Origin: Leptobrachium leishanense
Lineage: Eukaryota > Chordata > Amphibia > Anura > Megophryidae
Reading direction: 5' to 3'
DNA: 64,000 nucleotides
Assembly (NCBI GenBank): GCA_009667805.1
Contig: CM019063.1
Coordinates: forward strand, 351,626,942 to 351,690,941
The stretch's first letter is position 1. Every line of letters begins with the position of its first letter. Under the pieces are notes generated by a model. The model ran no database searches and had not been told where the DNA came from. It worked only from the letters and a program-made list of their open reading frames with translations. Positions 1 through 10,905 of this stretch are shown here, one piece after another. The position numbers were made by a program, and so were the translations under genes.

Positions 1-942
1 AGGGGAGAGAGGCGTAACAGATGCCACTTGTCCGATAGGCATTTCGTGCTTTCAAGAGCACTGGAGAGTCAGATACATTACATACACTAACAGAAACTCT
101 TCCACGTGTCCGTTTCAAAGCTTGTGTAGAGATTATTTCAGGGATTACTTCTACTCCAGCCTCACCCCCATGACTGAGATCAGTTTCCAGAACCACATAG
201 GGACCCGGTTTGCGATCCGTTCAACTTGACTGAAGCCCGGAAGCTAGTCACTTCACCTGATTGGGAGGAACAGAGAAGGTTCTACAATCTCCACAGACAT
301 CCCACCTCGGCAGGTGCTCTCTGTTCTTCGACCATTCTTCGGTAGACCGGACGTAACATTGGATGTACTACTTTGGTAGAACCTTCTTCCATTACTATTG
401 GAGTTAAAAGACGTCTCACCAGATCAGTATTCGTCCCCACTATCATCGAACTTCGGCTAGCCCCCGAAGGGCAAGGACACACAATGGCCAATGCGTCACA
501 GACTCCGGACTGTCCGACCTCTGAGCCAAACTCTAATTTCACCTGCAGGTATCCATCATAGGGGAGCCTCTCAGTCCTGATACCCCAGATTTCAAGGTCC
601 TTTAGCTACTTTAGAGGTATGTGCTTCAAATGTTTGTCATAGAAATCCCGATAAATCAACGTCATTTGAGCACCCGAGTCTAGCAGAGCCTTAGTATAAA
701 CCCCTTCCACTTGGATTGGAATGATGGATGAAGGATCTTTAAGCTGATCAGGAAACTTTTTCATAGCAGCAGGAGGTATAGACCCAGTTCGTTGCACTCT
801 AACCTTCTTTCTGACTCGTGAAGATTGTGGGTGTGAATTGTTTTCCCATGACATAAGACCGGACACTGCGGGAGTAGCTCTTGACAGAGCTGACAGGTAC
901 AGCTTTCGACAAGGATCTGGGCCCTTCCGGCCTTTCATTTCG
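1..942 (-). pseudogene. Gypsy protease (retropepsin) region, broken
   Basis: The minus-strand reading from about 942 to 606 carries the signature ALLDSGAQMTLIY, in which DSGA is the catalytic motif of an aspartic retropepsin, followed by a typical beta-strand region. After a break the reading resumes at 542-282 with KLEFGSEV and a segment like the end of gypsy protease domains (VGTNTDLVRRL). The enzyme would cleave the Gag-Pol polyprotein in the particle. It lies directly downstream of the gag zinc knuckle, as expected. The two blocks are separated by stops, so this copy cannot make an intact enzyme. The family is clear from the motif and the gene order. Confidence 0.7.
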
Positions 943-1094
943 GACTTGGAAATTGGAGTGGTTTTCGACAGTTGGGCACCTAGTTTGCTCCCTTACCAGG
1001 GCTCTCTGTAGTTTCCCACCTGTGTGGTAGATAACAGTCCTTCTAAGGCCTTTAAGAACTCTTCAACCGTTTTCCTCTCTGGCCTTCGATTCGT

Positions 1095-2418
1095 GCACTG
1101 TGCTCTGAAATGACCTATTTCTCTACAGCTGAAGCATCTTTTCCTTGAAGACGGAGGCGCACTTTCTCAGGGTGATTCATTTGAAGGGCCTCGGCCAGAG
1201 GCCACAGCAACTCCTGTTGTCCGCATATCTGTGAGGAACGTTTGCATATCAGTCTGTATCTCTGCCACCTTCAAAATTAACCGGCACAGAACCATGTGTG
1301 CCTGTTCCAATTCAGCTTGAGCTTCTTGCACTTTCTTAACAGTCTTTTGTATTTCACCATAAGCCTGAATGGTTGACTCTCTTGTAGTACTCTCTGAAGG
1401 CATAGGGACAACAAGCTGTTCTTGTCTGTCAAGTTCGGACCCATAGACATCCAACGAATTGGCTTAGATCGGCGAACACTCGTTATGTCTCAAGGGTTGT
1501 GCGTAGGCTTTTTCTCCTCTACCTAAGAATTTCTCTTCCAGAAGAGCCTCTTCTTCCCTAACAGCTCGAATCAGTTCTAGGTACTTCAATTCTCTGTTAC
1601 CTTCTCTGGTCTTCAGCTGTAACATCACAGGGTCTAGGGGTGGAGCACCCCACAATATCTGCCGAATTCTGATTTGGTTTATCATAGTAGGGTCAGCCCC
1701 TTTCTTTAGATGTAGTTGGTGCAGAATCTTATCTTCCAGACGCCTCATATAGTCCGTCATTTTCTCACCTTTCCGCTGGTAGGTGTGTTTGTACTGGTAC
1801 ATGTGCTCAGCAGCCTTTTCTGTTCGCCCGAAGACTTCCTGTAATATGTTTAGGTAATCTAGAGCAGTCCAGTCTTGCTTACTCAAATTCAGGTTCCTTA
1901 CAGCCTCTGATGTGGGTCCCTTCAAGCTCTCAGGAATTCTGTTTTTTCTGTGCTTCAGGGACGTCCCACTCGTCTAGAGCCTGCATCACCTGTTCCACCC
2001 ATTCCTCAAAGGTTTCTTCTCCCGTCAGAGCTGGCGCACTTCCTGAGAAATTTCTTAACCTTCGGTAGCCGAAGTTGGTGTAACGAGGGTTTGTTCTCTG
2101 ACATTTAGCCACTAGGTCTCCAGTAGCAGCGATGAACTCCGGCCCAATCATGGCCAGCGGACTAGACGCAGGAACATTCGCGGAATCACCACGTGGCTTA
2201 CTTGGCTGGATCAGACGAACTTCCACATCGCCGGCCAGTTGCACACTTGCGCCCTGAAAATACACTGGAACATCCTTTCTCCACTCAAAAAGAACATATG
2301 TGTGAGAAGTCCCTGGGTTCACTTTAATGTCAATTATTAAACTCCGATGATCAGGTGTCAGCACGGCCACGGCCCGGCGAATCTGGTTTTCGGCCCAAGT
2401 GTCTGCGGGAAAGTCCAT
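1095..2418 (-). pseudogene. Gypsy Gag, PNMA-like, with CCHC zinc knuckle
   Basis: Structural capsid protein of the retrotransposon, in three minus-strand blocks. Block 1 (2418-1930, 162 aa) starts at a methionine and contains RRLRNFSGSAPALTGEETF followed by EEWVEQV, the hallmark of PNMA/ZCCHC-type gag capsids. Block 2 (1925-1464) is a helical capsid C-lobe with YLNILQEVFG. Block 3 (1454-1167) is a coiled-coil-like stretch rich in Q, E and K. At 1136-1095 a C-X2-C-X4-H-X4-C zinc knuckle (CFSC, GH, AQC) would bind RNA. Stops and frame changes between blocks make this a pseudogene. A domesticated PNMA-like gene is unlikely because the LTR and primer site are adjacent. Confidence 0.72.
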
Positions 2419-2519
2419 GACTACACTTAACCCTAGTTGACCATTTTGCTCCTTACATCATTCTGCAGCTGTGTCTGGATCCATGTTAACCCTTTTAATT
2501 GCGGTATACTCTGAGACAA

Positions 2520-2537
2520 ATCCCAGACGAGCCCCCA
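2520..2537 (-). other. Primer-binding site, tRNA-Pro type
   Basis: On the minus strand this reads TGGGGGCTCGTCTGGGAT. It differs at one base from the tRNA-Pro primer-binding sequence familiar from murine leukaemia virus. It lies two bases inside the LTR edge (TACA at 2543-2540), exactly where a minus-strand reverse-transcription primer should anneal. Confidence 0.75.
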
Positions 2538-2539
2538 CG

Positions 2540-3388
2540 TGTAGCGCTCACCCCTGGAGGAGCCGCTGAATAAACCCAGGATAGTCTCACCACACTAGGA
2601 ATTACTATACACCAGCACACTGTTATGGATTTTCTAAGTTATATACTTTACTGGAGCAATAAAGTGGCATTGAATACACATATACTTTGGAGCATGAGGC
2701 AATTAACTTTGAATAACTGACAGGATGCACAACGCAGGAAAAACATGTGGCGGAAAAGAAACGGTTAATACCCCTCAGTTCGTGAGTTTAAGTCCCACTC
2801 AAAAAGGCTCATAAATTGTTGTCCTAGGGTACCCAGGTACTAGATTCAACTGGCCAGTGAATGAACAAAAATATCTTCGACTAGTCAACGTTGGGGCCCT
2901 GTAAATTGAAGCAATCAAGCAAGTGCGCACTTTCTCGGAATCGTAGGCCTTGAGGCCCCTCACCCATCCGGTGAACAATGTGTCCAGAATCGATGACTCA
3001 ACCAAAGGATCTCTCTTCGCCGACTGGAACCCAGTGCCAACGAATCCTCTCCCGATGCCGAATCTCTGCAACCAGAATCGATCCGCCGCCTGCACTCCCG
3101 TTTGATCCGCAGCCTCCTTACTCGAGGTCCTTCTGGAACATGCTTGTCATCCAAACTGCTCAGTGGAATGTGGTACGCGATGATGCACCCTCTGTCCCCG
3201 ATCTCCAGCACTGGATACGCTACTGTCCACGCTCCGGCCTGGTTGTGACGTCTCACTTGTCTCGCTGCTCTGTTCGCTCTGCCCATGCCATGCACGAGGC
3301 TCCTGATGTGTTTCCTGGCACCAGCACGCCCACTTCCTGTCCTCTGCCCAGAGATTTCTGGAGATGGAGTCCTTAAGTCTCTCATACA
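2540..3388 (-). repeat. 5' LTR of the left-edge gypsy element
   Basis: The internal edge is fixed at 2540 by TGTAGCGCT on the plus strand (LTR end TACA on the minus strand) next to the primer-binding site. The outer edge is uncertain. A TGTATGAGAG start on the minus strand would put it at 3388, but that base also begins the terminal repeat of the next element. No open frame of interest lies inside. Confidence 0.45.
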
Positions 3389-4263
3389 GGGTAATTCAAA
3401 GAGATTCGAAAAGTCACCACACGTTTGGTGACTTTTCGTTCTCTTCAATTCGGTTCCTTTTGCCAATCCCATTTCGATTACCCTGCGGTGTATTCAGCAA
3501 GCACCACAGGGTCCCCGAATTGCAGGGAAAAGCTGCCGCAAACCCAACGAAAACTAACTGTAAAACCTAGCGAATGAAAGCCGAAAACCCGCAAAAACAT
3601 CTGGATTAACCTGCCAAAAACCATGGAAAAACCCGAGCAGGAGCCAATCACATGCAGCGAGGCCGCCGGAAAAAGCCGACACCGCAGTGAATAAATTAGC
3701 AAAACAGTTTGCATGAATGTTTGATAAGTGAAACGCTGTTTGCAAAGAAACTACTGAGTGAAAAATGTCTGAAATTTACATATGAGGTCCAGGGAATGAT
3801 AATAAAAAGGGCTGTTACAGAAAAAATAAGTAAACTTAAAAAAATCGGACTTTTAAAAAAAAAAATACAGAAAAATGCTTAAAATATCCTAAAAAATCTA
3901 TAAATAGACTCTTTACTGCAGAATTTTATAATGAACGGTTTAGATATTGAATTAAAACCGGAATATTTTTAACATTGAAGCCTATGGGATTCACCTGAAT
4001 AAATCTGCCGCATGAAACCACCAAATGGCAGGGCAAATTGGGAACCTTTCACTGCTGCTTTTTGCTCTCTGAATAGCCGAAGCAGTGCTTTTTCATGGGA
4101 TTTCACTGCCCTCGAACAGGCACCGTATGTGCAGGCAATTCGCCAGGATTTGGCGAATTGCCTTCTCTCTGGATAGCCGAATGGCCAAGAAAGGTAACCG
4201 AACGCTGATTTTCAGCGTTCGGTTACCTTTCTCAAGCAATTCGGATCTCTTTGAATAACCCTG
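3388..4263. mobile_element. Non-autonomous DNA transposon with hairpins
   Basis: The left end reads CAGGGTAATTCAAAGAGATT and the right end, reverse-complemented, CAGGGTTATTCAAAGAGATC: 18 of 20 bases match in inverted orientation. The flanks share ATA, a possible 3-bp target duplication. No transposase is present. Inside are several perfect stem-loops: about 3409-3437 (GAAAAGTCACCA and its complement), about 4135-4163 (GGCAATTCGCC and its complement) and 4189-4231. A CAGGGTAAT-like end is repeated near 3478, so two related copies may be nested. The superfamily is not clear; a 3-bp duplication would suit PIF/Harbinger. Confidence 0.5.
4189..4231. repeat. Perfect 20-bp stem-loop
   Basis: GAAAGGTAACCGAACGCTGA (4189-4208) is followed by a TTT loop and its exact reverse complement (4212-4231). 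It lies just inside the right end of the hairpin-rich transposon. Confidence 0.85.
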
Positions 4264-4750
4264 ATAGTCTTTCACATACGTAACGTTCTGGCTTCCTCTA
4301 GAGGCATAATGCTGCAATTCTCAAAGTCATTCAATAGATAAATTTTTATCGTCGGCTCCCTTTCCCCGGCTTACCCCATCAGAGACAAATTCTTCACAAT
4401 CCTCTCACCGCAGCCAAAATTATGGATGTTCTTAAATCCGTCAAACCTCATAAAGCCGGGAGGTGGAGCTAACTGTCGTGGAGAGAAGTCGCATGCTGCC
4501 GGGCTCCGCTGTTGATTATCTAAAATCACTGTTTCCTTCTACCTACCCGGCAGACATCGACCCTCAGAGACCCCTGCCAGGTACCTAGACCGCTGGCAGC
4601 ACCTCACTCTTACCCGCAGACGAAATAACGGCCCCGCGAGAGCTCAGGCCTGTTACTGAGGCCTAGTTGGGTCGGCCATCTTGGATCCCTGACACCCTGT
4701 ACTGTTGCCGCGGACTTACTTTCGCCAGCCTTCCTCCTACCACCGCATCG

Positions 4751-6036
4751 ATGGGCAAGAAATCCCATAGACAGCCGGATATAGCGGACTGTTCCCATCA
4801 GAGGGATATTTGAGAGTCCATGGGAGGAGGACCGGCTCCACGGACGGCGACCCCCCCCCCCTTACCTCCCCTGCCCTATTGTCGGGTTACGGATCCTCAG
4901 AGGATGGAGAATGCTACTGGTCACACAGCAGAGCACCAGGTATGCATTTACTTACCCCTCTGCGCTTCTCGACGGATCGGAAGGCACCTGGCACGGCGGC
5001 AAAGAAGAGGGCCCAGGCCAAACGCCGAGCCTTGGCGGGGACGCTGCTGGATGCCCGCCCTGGATCGACCACGGCCCCTGAGGCATCGCAGGAGAATTCG
5101 GATGCTGATTGCAGACCATTGGAGAAAGATACTCCCTCATCGCTCTCTGATGGTCTGGGGGCTCCGGCCCCGTCCGCTCATCGACATACGGCATCGGGAC
5201 ACTCGCGGAAGGCTGCACTACCCACCGTAATAGCCCAGGACCATAATCCCAATGCCATTGAGGGTAATGACGAGCTCCCATCCACAAAAGGGGACCTGCG
5301 CAGGTTTATGGACGAGATGAGGTCGGTATGGCGGGTCGAGGTAGAGGGACTGCGGGCCGAAGTGGTGCAGATCTGTGCACAGGTGTTAGAGGTGCGAACA
5401 CAATCTGATGAGGTGGCGACTACACAACTCCACATAGCCGACCAAGTAACGGAACTTCGTTCCCAGCTGACCCTTATATCTCGCTGACCCTTTCGATCCC
5501 AGCTGACCCTTATATCTCGCTCCGTGGAGGTCCTTGAGGCAAGACATCGCCGCCGTAATATACGGATTCGAGGTATCCCAGAGTCACTGCCTCCCGCTGA
5601 CCTGTTGCCCTACGTGAATCGTTTGGGACGCCAGATTCTAGGTCTGACAGCTGACTCACCGGGGATCTTTACCTCGACCTTTCGTATTCGTAAAGCCGCA
5701 ATGGCCCCGAGGGATGTTATCGCGGTGGCTGTGGTCAACGCTGGACGGGAGAGGCTTATGACGACCCCGGGAGCGCGAGAGGCTATACATTTTGAGGAGA
5801 CAATGCTGCTGCTCTATCGCGATTTGTCCTTTGTGACTTTGCTTGCCCGTCGCAGATTCAAAGAAGTGGCGACCTTCCTTCGCTCGAAGGGGGTCAGATA
5901 CAGATTGGGATTGGCGGGTTCGCTGGAGATCAACCATGGCAACGTGCCATGCACCATTGCTGCTCCTGAGGAGGCCTGGTCCTTATTAGCTGGCATGGGT
6001 CTATCACAGGACGTGGCCGAGGACTGTCCAGGCTGA
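4751..6036 (+). pseudogene. LINE A ORF1: L1-like RNA-binding protein
   Basis: ORF1 protein coats the LINE RNA and acts as a nucleic-acid chaperone in the ribonucleoprotein. The likely start is ATG 4751 (MGKKSHRQPD), with a stop soon after at DI*, and the reading shifts near a poly-C run at 4851-4862. From 4810 the frame is open to 5487 with a coiled coil at about residues 170-225 (VEVEGLRAEVVQ, TQLHIADQVTEL). It resumes in the same frame at 5524 with the RRM-like core RRRNIRIRGIPESLP and the C-terminal domain (ALLARRRF-like helices, then a basic turn). The stop at 5485-5487 is created by a 36-nt tandem duplication (unit 5461-5496). The order matches L1 ORF1: coiled coil, RRM, C-terminal domain. 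Confidence 0.75.
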
Positions 6037-6428
6037 GTGTCACCCCTTCCTCTCTTTTTTTCCTTTTGATGAATCTACGACATCTGACAAATCTGCCTAC
6101 CCTGACTAATTGCTAGATACTGGATGTCATGGACTGTCACAAAGCGTTTTTGCCCCCCAGCATGTTCTTTTATACACTTTTACTGAAATTTTTTTGCTTT
6201 TCCAAGATGTGCTTTCCCTCTTCCTACTGAGCACTTTTTCAGTACTGTTCTTCTCTGTCAAAATTTTTCAGACTGCCCCTTTGCCGCTAACTTACCTCTA
6301 CCCCCGTTTTCGGTTATGCGGACTCCTGCAGATGTTTTCACTGTACACTTTTCTGCCACTACCACTTGTCCCTTTCTCCCCCTTTTGTCCTTTTCCTATT
6401 GGCTGAGATTTTTATTTGGACGACTTTT

Positions 6429-6665
6429 GGTTTTTCGCAGATGTCCTTTAATATTGATGTGTTCTCCACAGCTATCTTAAAACTTTAGAGCGTTTTTTGC
6501 AGGTGACCTTACATTTTGGTGTGTTTCCATAGCTGACCTTACTTCTACTGTGTTTTTCGCAGACGACCTTTAACTTTCATAATGTGTTTTTCGCAGTCGC
6601 CTTTAACTTTAAAGCGTTTTTTCACAGATGACCTTTAACTCTTATAATGTGTTTTCCGAGGATGA
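6429..6665 (+). repeat. Short tandem repeat resembling 3' splice sites
   Basis: About seven diverged units of 30-35 bp built on TTTTTCGCAGATGACCTTTAA followed by TATAATGTG-like spacers. Each unit has a T-run ending in CAG, so it looks like a polypyrimidine tract plus acceptor. It occupies the place where the LINE endonuclease should be. No coding potential. Confidence 0.7.
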
Positions 6666-6756
6666 TCTTCACTTTCTTCTTTTTTCTTTTTTCCTTTGGC
6701 TTAATTGAAGACCTACTCTGGCCCTGCGAGATCATTTTCATTTATGTTGGCTTTGT

Positions 6757-9359
6757 ATGACAATGCAAATTTCAAAAATAATAAAAAAAAACAAACAAAC
6801 TCATAAAGCCCCGGGACTGGATGGCTTTTCAGCCTTTTCTTATAAAACCTTTGCGCAGACGCTGTCCCCCTACCTGCACAAATTTTACTTGTCTCTGTGG
6901 GAGGGTACCCCGGCGCCTAGTGATTTCTTGCGCTCGGAGATAGTTCTGATTCCTAAAGAGGCTAAGGACGCTTCCTTCCCCCAAAACAATAGACCCATAT
7001 CCCTTTTAAATGTAGACTATAAAATTTTTACGAAGATCCTGGCAAATAGGTTGAATTCCTTTATGGCTGACATCATCCACCCCGACCAAGTGGGATTTAT
7101 TCCAGGCAGACACGCATTTGCTAACACCAGACAGGCAACGGTTTTAATAGAGCGTATGCTCCAGAAGCGTATCCCTTCTCTGCTCTTGTCTTTAGATGCA
7201 GAGAAGGCTTTTGATCGCCTGGAGTGGCCCTACTTGTTTAAACTTCTGAACGCTTGGGGGTTCCCGGAATCCTTTATCTCCACTCTTCACTCTTTATATA
7301 CTTCCCCTACATCTACTGTCATCACTCCCGGCACTGTCTCGCAGAGGTTTGTTATAGGGAATGGGACTCGTCAGGGTTGCCCTTTATCTCCCCTGCTCTT
7401 TGTGCTGTCCCTTGAACCCCTTTTATCTGCTATACGTCACTCCCTTATTATTTCAGGAATAAAGGTGGGTCAGGAGGAATACAGGGTAAGTGCTTATGGG
7501 GATGATGTCCTTCTGACACTCTGCCATCCCTCCACCTCGGTCCCACCCCTCCTTTCCCTTTTACAGGATTTTTCTGAGGTTTCTGGCTACAAGGTTAACC
7601 TAGAGAAATCGATTGCAATGCCCTTCTCGTTATCAGACTTGGTCTGTCACGAGATAGAGGTGCTCTCGGAATTTTGTTTCACTCGCTCCTCTATCAAATT
7701 TTTATCGGTTTGGTTAGGGCCAGACATGAGTAAAATGTATGCCTTAAATAATGATGCAATGTTTAAAGTGTTGAGTGCGGACCTGGAGAGACGGGGGAGA
7801 GAGGGGGTCTCCTGGATTGGCAGGATCAATAGCGTTAAAATGAATTTACTCCGGAGGTTATTACACCTTTTTCAGGCCTTGCCGCTCTGGGTGTGCCCCC
7901 GCTCTCTGGGACATCTACAATCTCAAGTTGAAACCTGCGGGTGGGAGGAAATGGGTTTCTAAATATGTTTTGTACCTACCAAGAGAGAGAGGTGGCTTGG
8001 GCCTCCCTCATCTTTACAAATATTTTCAAGCAGCTCAAGTCGCACCATTAATGTTTCATTTGCTTACGCACTCCCAGAGGTGGGCTGATATAGAGTCGGA
8101 CTTAAGTGCACCAGACCTCCTGCAGTTCTATTTTTGGCTTCCTAAGGAGTTTCGTCCACTGCTGAGATCCTCTTGTACAGCAACCATGACCTCCCTGAGA
8201 GTGTGGGACTCGGTTCGGGTCAAATGCCATCTATATTCCTGCTATTTCCCCCCCCCCTCATGCCATATTTAAGAAACAGAGCCTTTACCCCAGGTTTAAC
8301 CCCCTCTGTCTATGCTGCATTTGAAAACGCACATCTGCAGTGGGTGTCTCACTTCCACAAAAAGGATGGTACATGGCTGTCCTTTGAGGAACTGCGATCC
8401 CGTGGAGATTTTCGAACTACGGATTTCTTTCGATTTACACAACTACAGGACTTCCTCTCTCAGCACAACATTTCGAAAGCGGCAAGTCAGAAACTGACCT
8501 TTTTTGAGGCCATGTGCGAGGCTGGCAGAGCCCTGAAGGCCTTGATCTCTACTTTGTATTCCCATCTCGCGATTGAAGATGTTTCCTGGACTACTCCTAG
8601 CTATATTGCGGCGTGGGCGAAGGACATAGGGGAGTAACTAGACGGGGAGGATTGGCAGGACATGTGGGAAAATGTTGCGAAAGTATCTATGTTACCATGA
8701 AAAAACAGGCGTATAAAACTATGTATAGGACCACCTCGGTCCTGTTGTCCCACCTACAATCTGGTACCCCACATGACTGCTGGAGAGGTTGCGGTTCGCG
8801 GGGTACCATGTTTCATATGTGGTGGACCTGTCCGAAAGTGGTCTCTTATTGGGAAGAGATTGTGGAATTGCTGGAGGACATTTTTCAGAAGTCTGTCCCC
8901 CGAGACCCTTGGTCCTTCTTATTACATAGGTCCCCTCCTTCCCTTCCAGGTCCAGAAGGCAAACTTTTTCATAAGGTGATATTAGGAGCCCAACGTGCTC
9001 TGGCTAAGCACTGGTGGGATTGTGATTTCCTTCTGTGTCAGTGGTCCGATCCTATGTGGCGGAATCCTACCATATGGATAAACTGTCTGCAATGGTTCAC
9101 AACACTCTACCGGCATTCTATAAGGTCTGGAGCAGATGGGAAGATTTGTATTAACAGCCTGATTGACTCAGAGTTTGAGTATACCCCTCCCCCTCCTTTC
9201 CCCTCCCTCCCCCTATCTTCTTTTCTTCTCTTCTTTCTTTTCTTTGTGTTTAGTTGTGATGTGATTTCCGGTTCGTTCTTGTCATTGTCGGGCAGAGTAC
9301 CATGCAGGGGGTGGATGGATCGATGGTTATTGGATGGGAGGACTGTTTTAGTTTACTAG
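6757..9359 (+). pseudogene. LINE A ORF2: reverse transcriptase, frameshifted
   Basis: Copies LINE RNA into DNA at the target nick. The first block (6757-7962, 401 aa) has the RT series in order: KAPGLDGF, RPISLLNVD, DQVGFIPGR, LSLDAEKAFDRLEW, NGTRQGCPLSP and the catalytic AYGDD (about residue 248). Later blocks 7928-8272, 8173-8637 and 8613-9359 are in different frames and give the thumb and C-terminal region. The last includes the CWRGCG...HMWWTCP cysteine/histidine motif typical of L1/Tx1 C-termini. One shift sits at a poly-C run near 8250. At least three frameshifts and the missing endonuclease make it non-functional. Confidence 0.85.
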
Positions 9360-9500
9360 ACTGATGTTTGATGCTGCGCTCCTCCTCGCTCGTGATAAGC
9401 GTGAGCTTATAACTGGACCCTGCATGGCCTCGCTGCTAATTTGTGTTTTATTTCTCTGTATTAAACTCAAATTTTTTGACAATAAAGAATTATAAAAAAA

Positions 9501-10099
9501 GGAAATGTTACATAATGTTTAATTTAACTTTCTACCTAATCTAATTAAGTTCCACATTCTATTTCAGTCTAGTTAGGTCTCCCAACAGTTTCTAGGGGGA
9601 GGGGTTGTATATGTAAATGACCCATGTGTGACCGTTCAAATGTATTTGTGTGTCCCTGATTAAAGCAGTTCCATTCTAAACCTGACAGACCTCAGATCTA
9701 CAGACTCGTCTTATTTCTGAGGGATGCTAGTTAGGCTCTCTACGCGTAACCGTCTTTAAGCTGCGACTAAAGACTGGAGAAAAAAGAGATGTGTATTTCG
9801 GCGCCACCCAATGGTGTAATTGAGTGATTGGATTAGACTGAATAGTGGGTATCTTAAATAGTTAAACAACTTCAAGCCTATATAGAGTGGGCAGGTCAAT
9901 AATTAAGGAAAGTGGTAATTGCAGCACTTGACAGTTTAAAGGCAAAAATCTAAATGAGTAACTAGGTGTGGCTAAAAGTTGTATAAAGACTGACAAGTTA
10001 AAGTGCAACAGTGAATAAGAGTCAGCTTCTACATAGGAAAAAAGTGTCAGTGCAATCTAATGATTGACATTCAATTGATAACTGAGGGTACTGAGATCT
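9501..10099. other. Gene-free stretch with a possible short LTR remnant
   Basis: No coding sequence seen. A purine run AGGGGGAGGGG near 9594-9604, followed by TGTATATGTAAATGACC and an ATTAAA signal near 9659, could be a polypurine tract and a short LTR (about 9606-9701). No partner LTR or target duplication was found, so this is tentative. Confidence 0.25.
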
Positions 10100-10720
10100 G
10101 TCACAATGGTCATGTTTGGTATCAATGGAAACAGCAGACTCTGTCCTGTCTAATGACACCCAATTTGACTTTGTGGGGTGTAAAGAAAGAAGATACCGGG
10201 TCCCAGAGTACCTCCCACTCTTCTCGCAGTGGTACAACGCAATAACACAATGCACCATCACCTCCACATTTGGCCCCAGCATGGGAAATGAGAAAGTAAA
10301 TTAGTGCAGAGGCTTTCTTTGCTTTATATGTAAAAGCACATCATGCTGCTGCCTTAAACCAGAGAAAACGTTTTTAATTTAGAATTTTTTTGTTAATTCT
10401 TCTATTTTTACACAATACGACATATTTGGTATTGTTGGAAAGGCCTGACCTTTCCAATGACACCTCACTTGACCTTGTGCAGTGTAAAGATTTAGAGACA
10501 CAGGGTTCCAAAGGACCCCAGCAATCCTCGTTGCAGTGCAGTGGTTTAGGTTCTTGATGTTACAATGCATTCTCAGCAGCAACACACTGCGCCATTGCCT
10601 CCACACTTGCTGATGGCACAGTGAGTTATGAGATGGTGCGTTAGTGCAGCATCATTGACTTTATAATTGAAAAGTGACCAATACTGCTGTGTTAGAAAGA
10701 AAGGGAAAAGTTTTTTTTTC
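10100..10720. repeat. Two diverged copies of a ~315-bp repeat
   Basis: Copy 1 (about 10,105-10,400) and copy 2 (about 10,415-10,720) share the same order of landmarks: TTTGGTAT(C/T) plus GTTGGAAA-like, a TAATGACACC block, a 'GGGT(T)CC..AG' block, then CACCATC/GCCATTGCCTCCACA and GCAT. They are old tandem duplicates. The TTTGGTATC motif recurs elsewhere in the window. Confidence 0.55.
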
Positions 10721-10905
10721 TATAATAAAAAAATAATTATATATATAATATATAAAAGCAGTGAGACACACAATAAAAAGCAACTTGATTGGTCCCACAA
10801 CATCTACTCTTGACATCAATAGTAAAACTTATAAATAAAATGAGAGGGAGCAGATCTAAAATAGATAAATCTGAAACAATTCATAGTGCCATAGTACCAT
10901 CATAT

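Larger units (their letters stand above)
1..3388 (-). mobile_element. Ty3/gypsy retrotransposon, 5' half (LTR, gag, protease)
   Basis: Minus-strand LTR retrotransposon running off the left edge. In its own 5' to 3' direction it shows an LTR (about 3388 down to 2540), a primer-binding site, a PNMA-like gag, a CCHC zinc knuckle and a retropepsin with a DSGA active site. Reverse transcriptase, RNase H and integrase should lie below position 1. The gag resembles the gypsy lineage from which the vertebrate PNMA/ZCCHC genes were domesticated (family knowledge). Frame changes and stops between the coding blocks suggest an inactive copy. The outer LTR edge is uncertain because the next element's terminal repeat begins at 3388. 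Confidence 0.75.
4370..9500 (+). mobile_element. LINE A: L1/Tx1-type retrotransposon, endonuclease lost
   Basis: Plus-strand non-LTR retrotransposon with a GC-rich 5' leader (about 4370-4750), ORF1 (4751-6036), a T-rich spacer with short repeats (6037-6756), a reverse transcriptase ORF2 (6757-9359) and a 3' end with AATAAAGAATTATAAAAAAA near 9480-9500. The APE-type endonuclease that should open ORF2 is missing, and ORF2 starts abruptly within the RT. The 5' boundary is approximate and I did not find an exact target duplication. Frameshifts in both ORFs make it inactive. Confidence 0.75.

Noticed and set aside
4810..5487. Separate gene from LINE A ORF1 first block
   Set aside because: It joins in frame with the block at 5524 once the 36-nt duplication is recognised, and has the L1 ORF1 order.
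6757..7962. Domesticated reverse transcriptase gene (401 codons open)
   Set aside because: ORF1, 3' tail and frameshifted continuation show an ordinary dead LINE.
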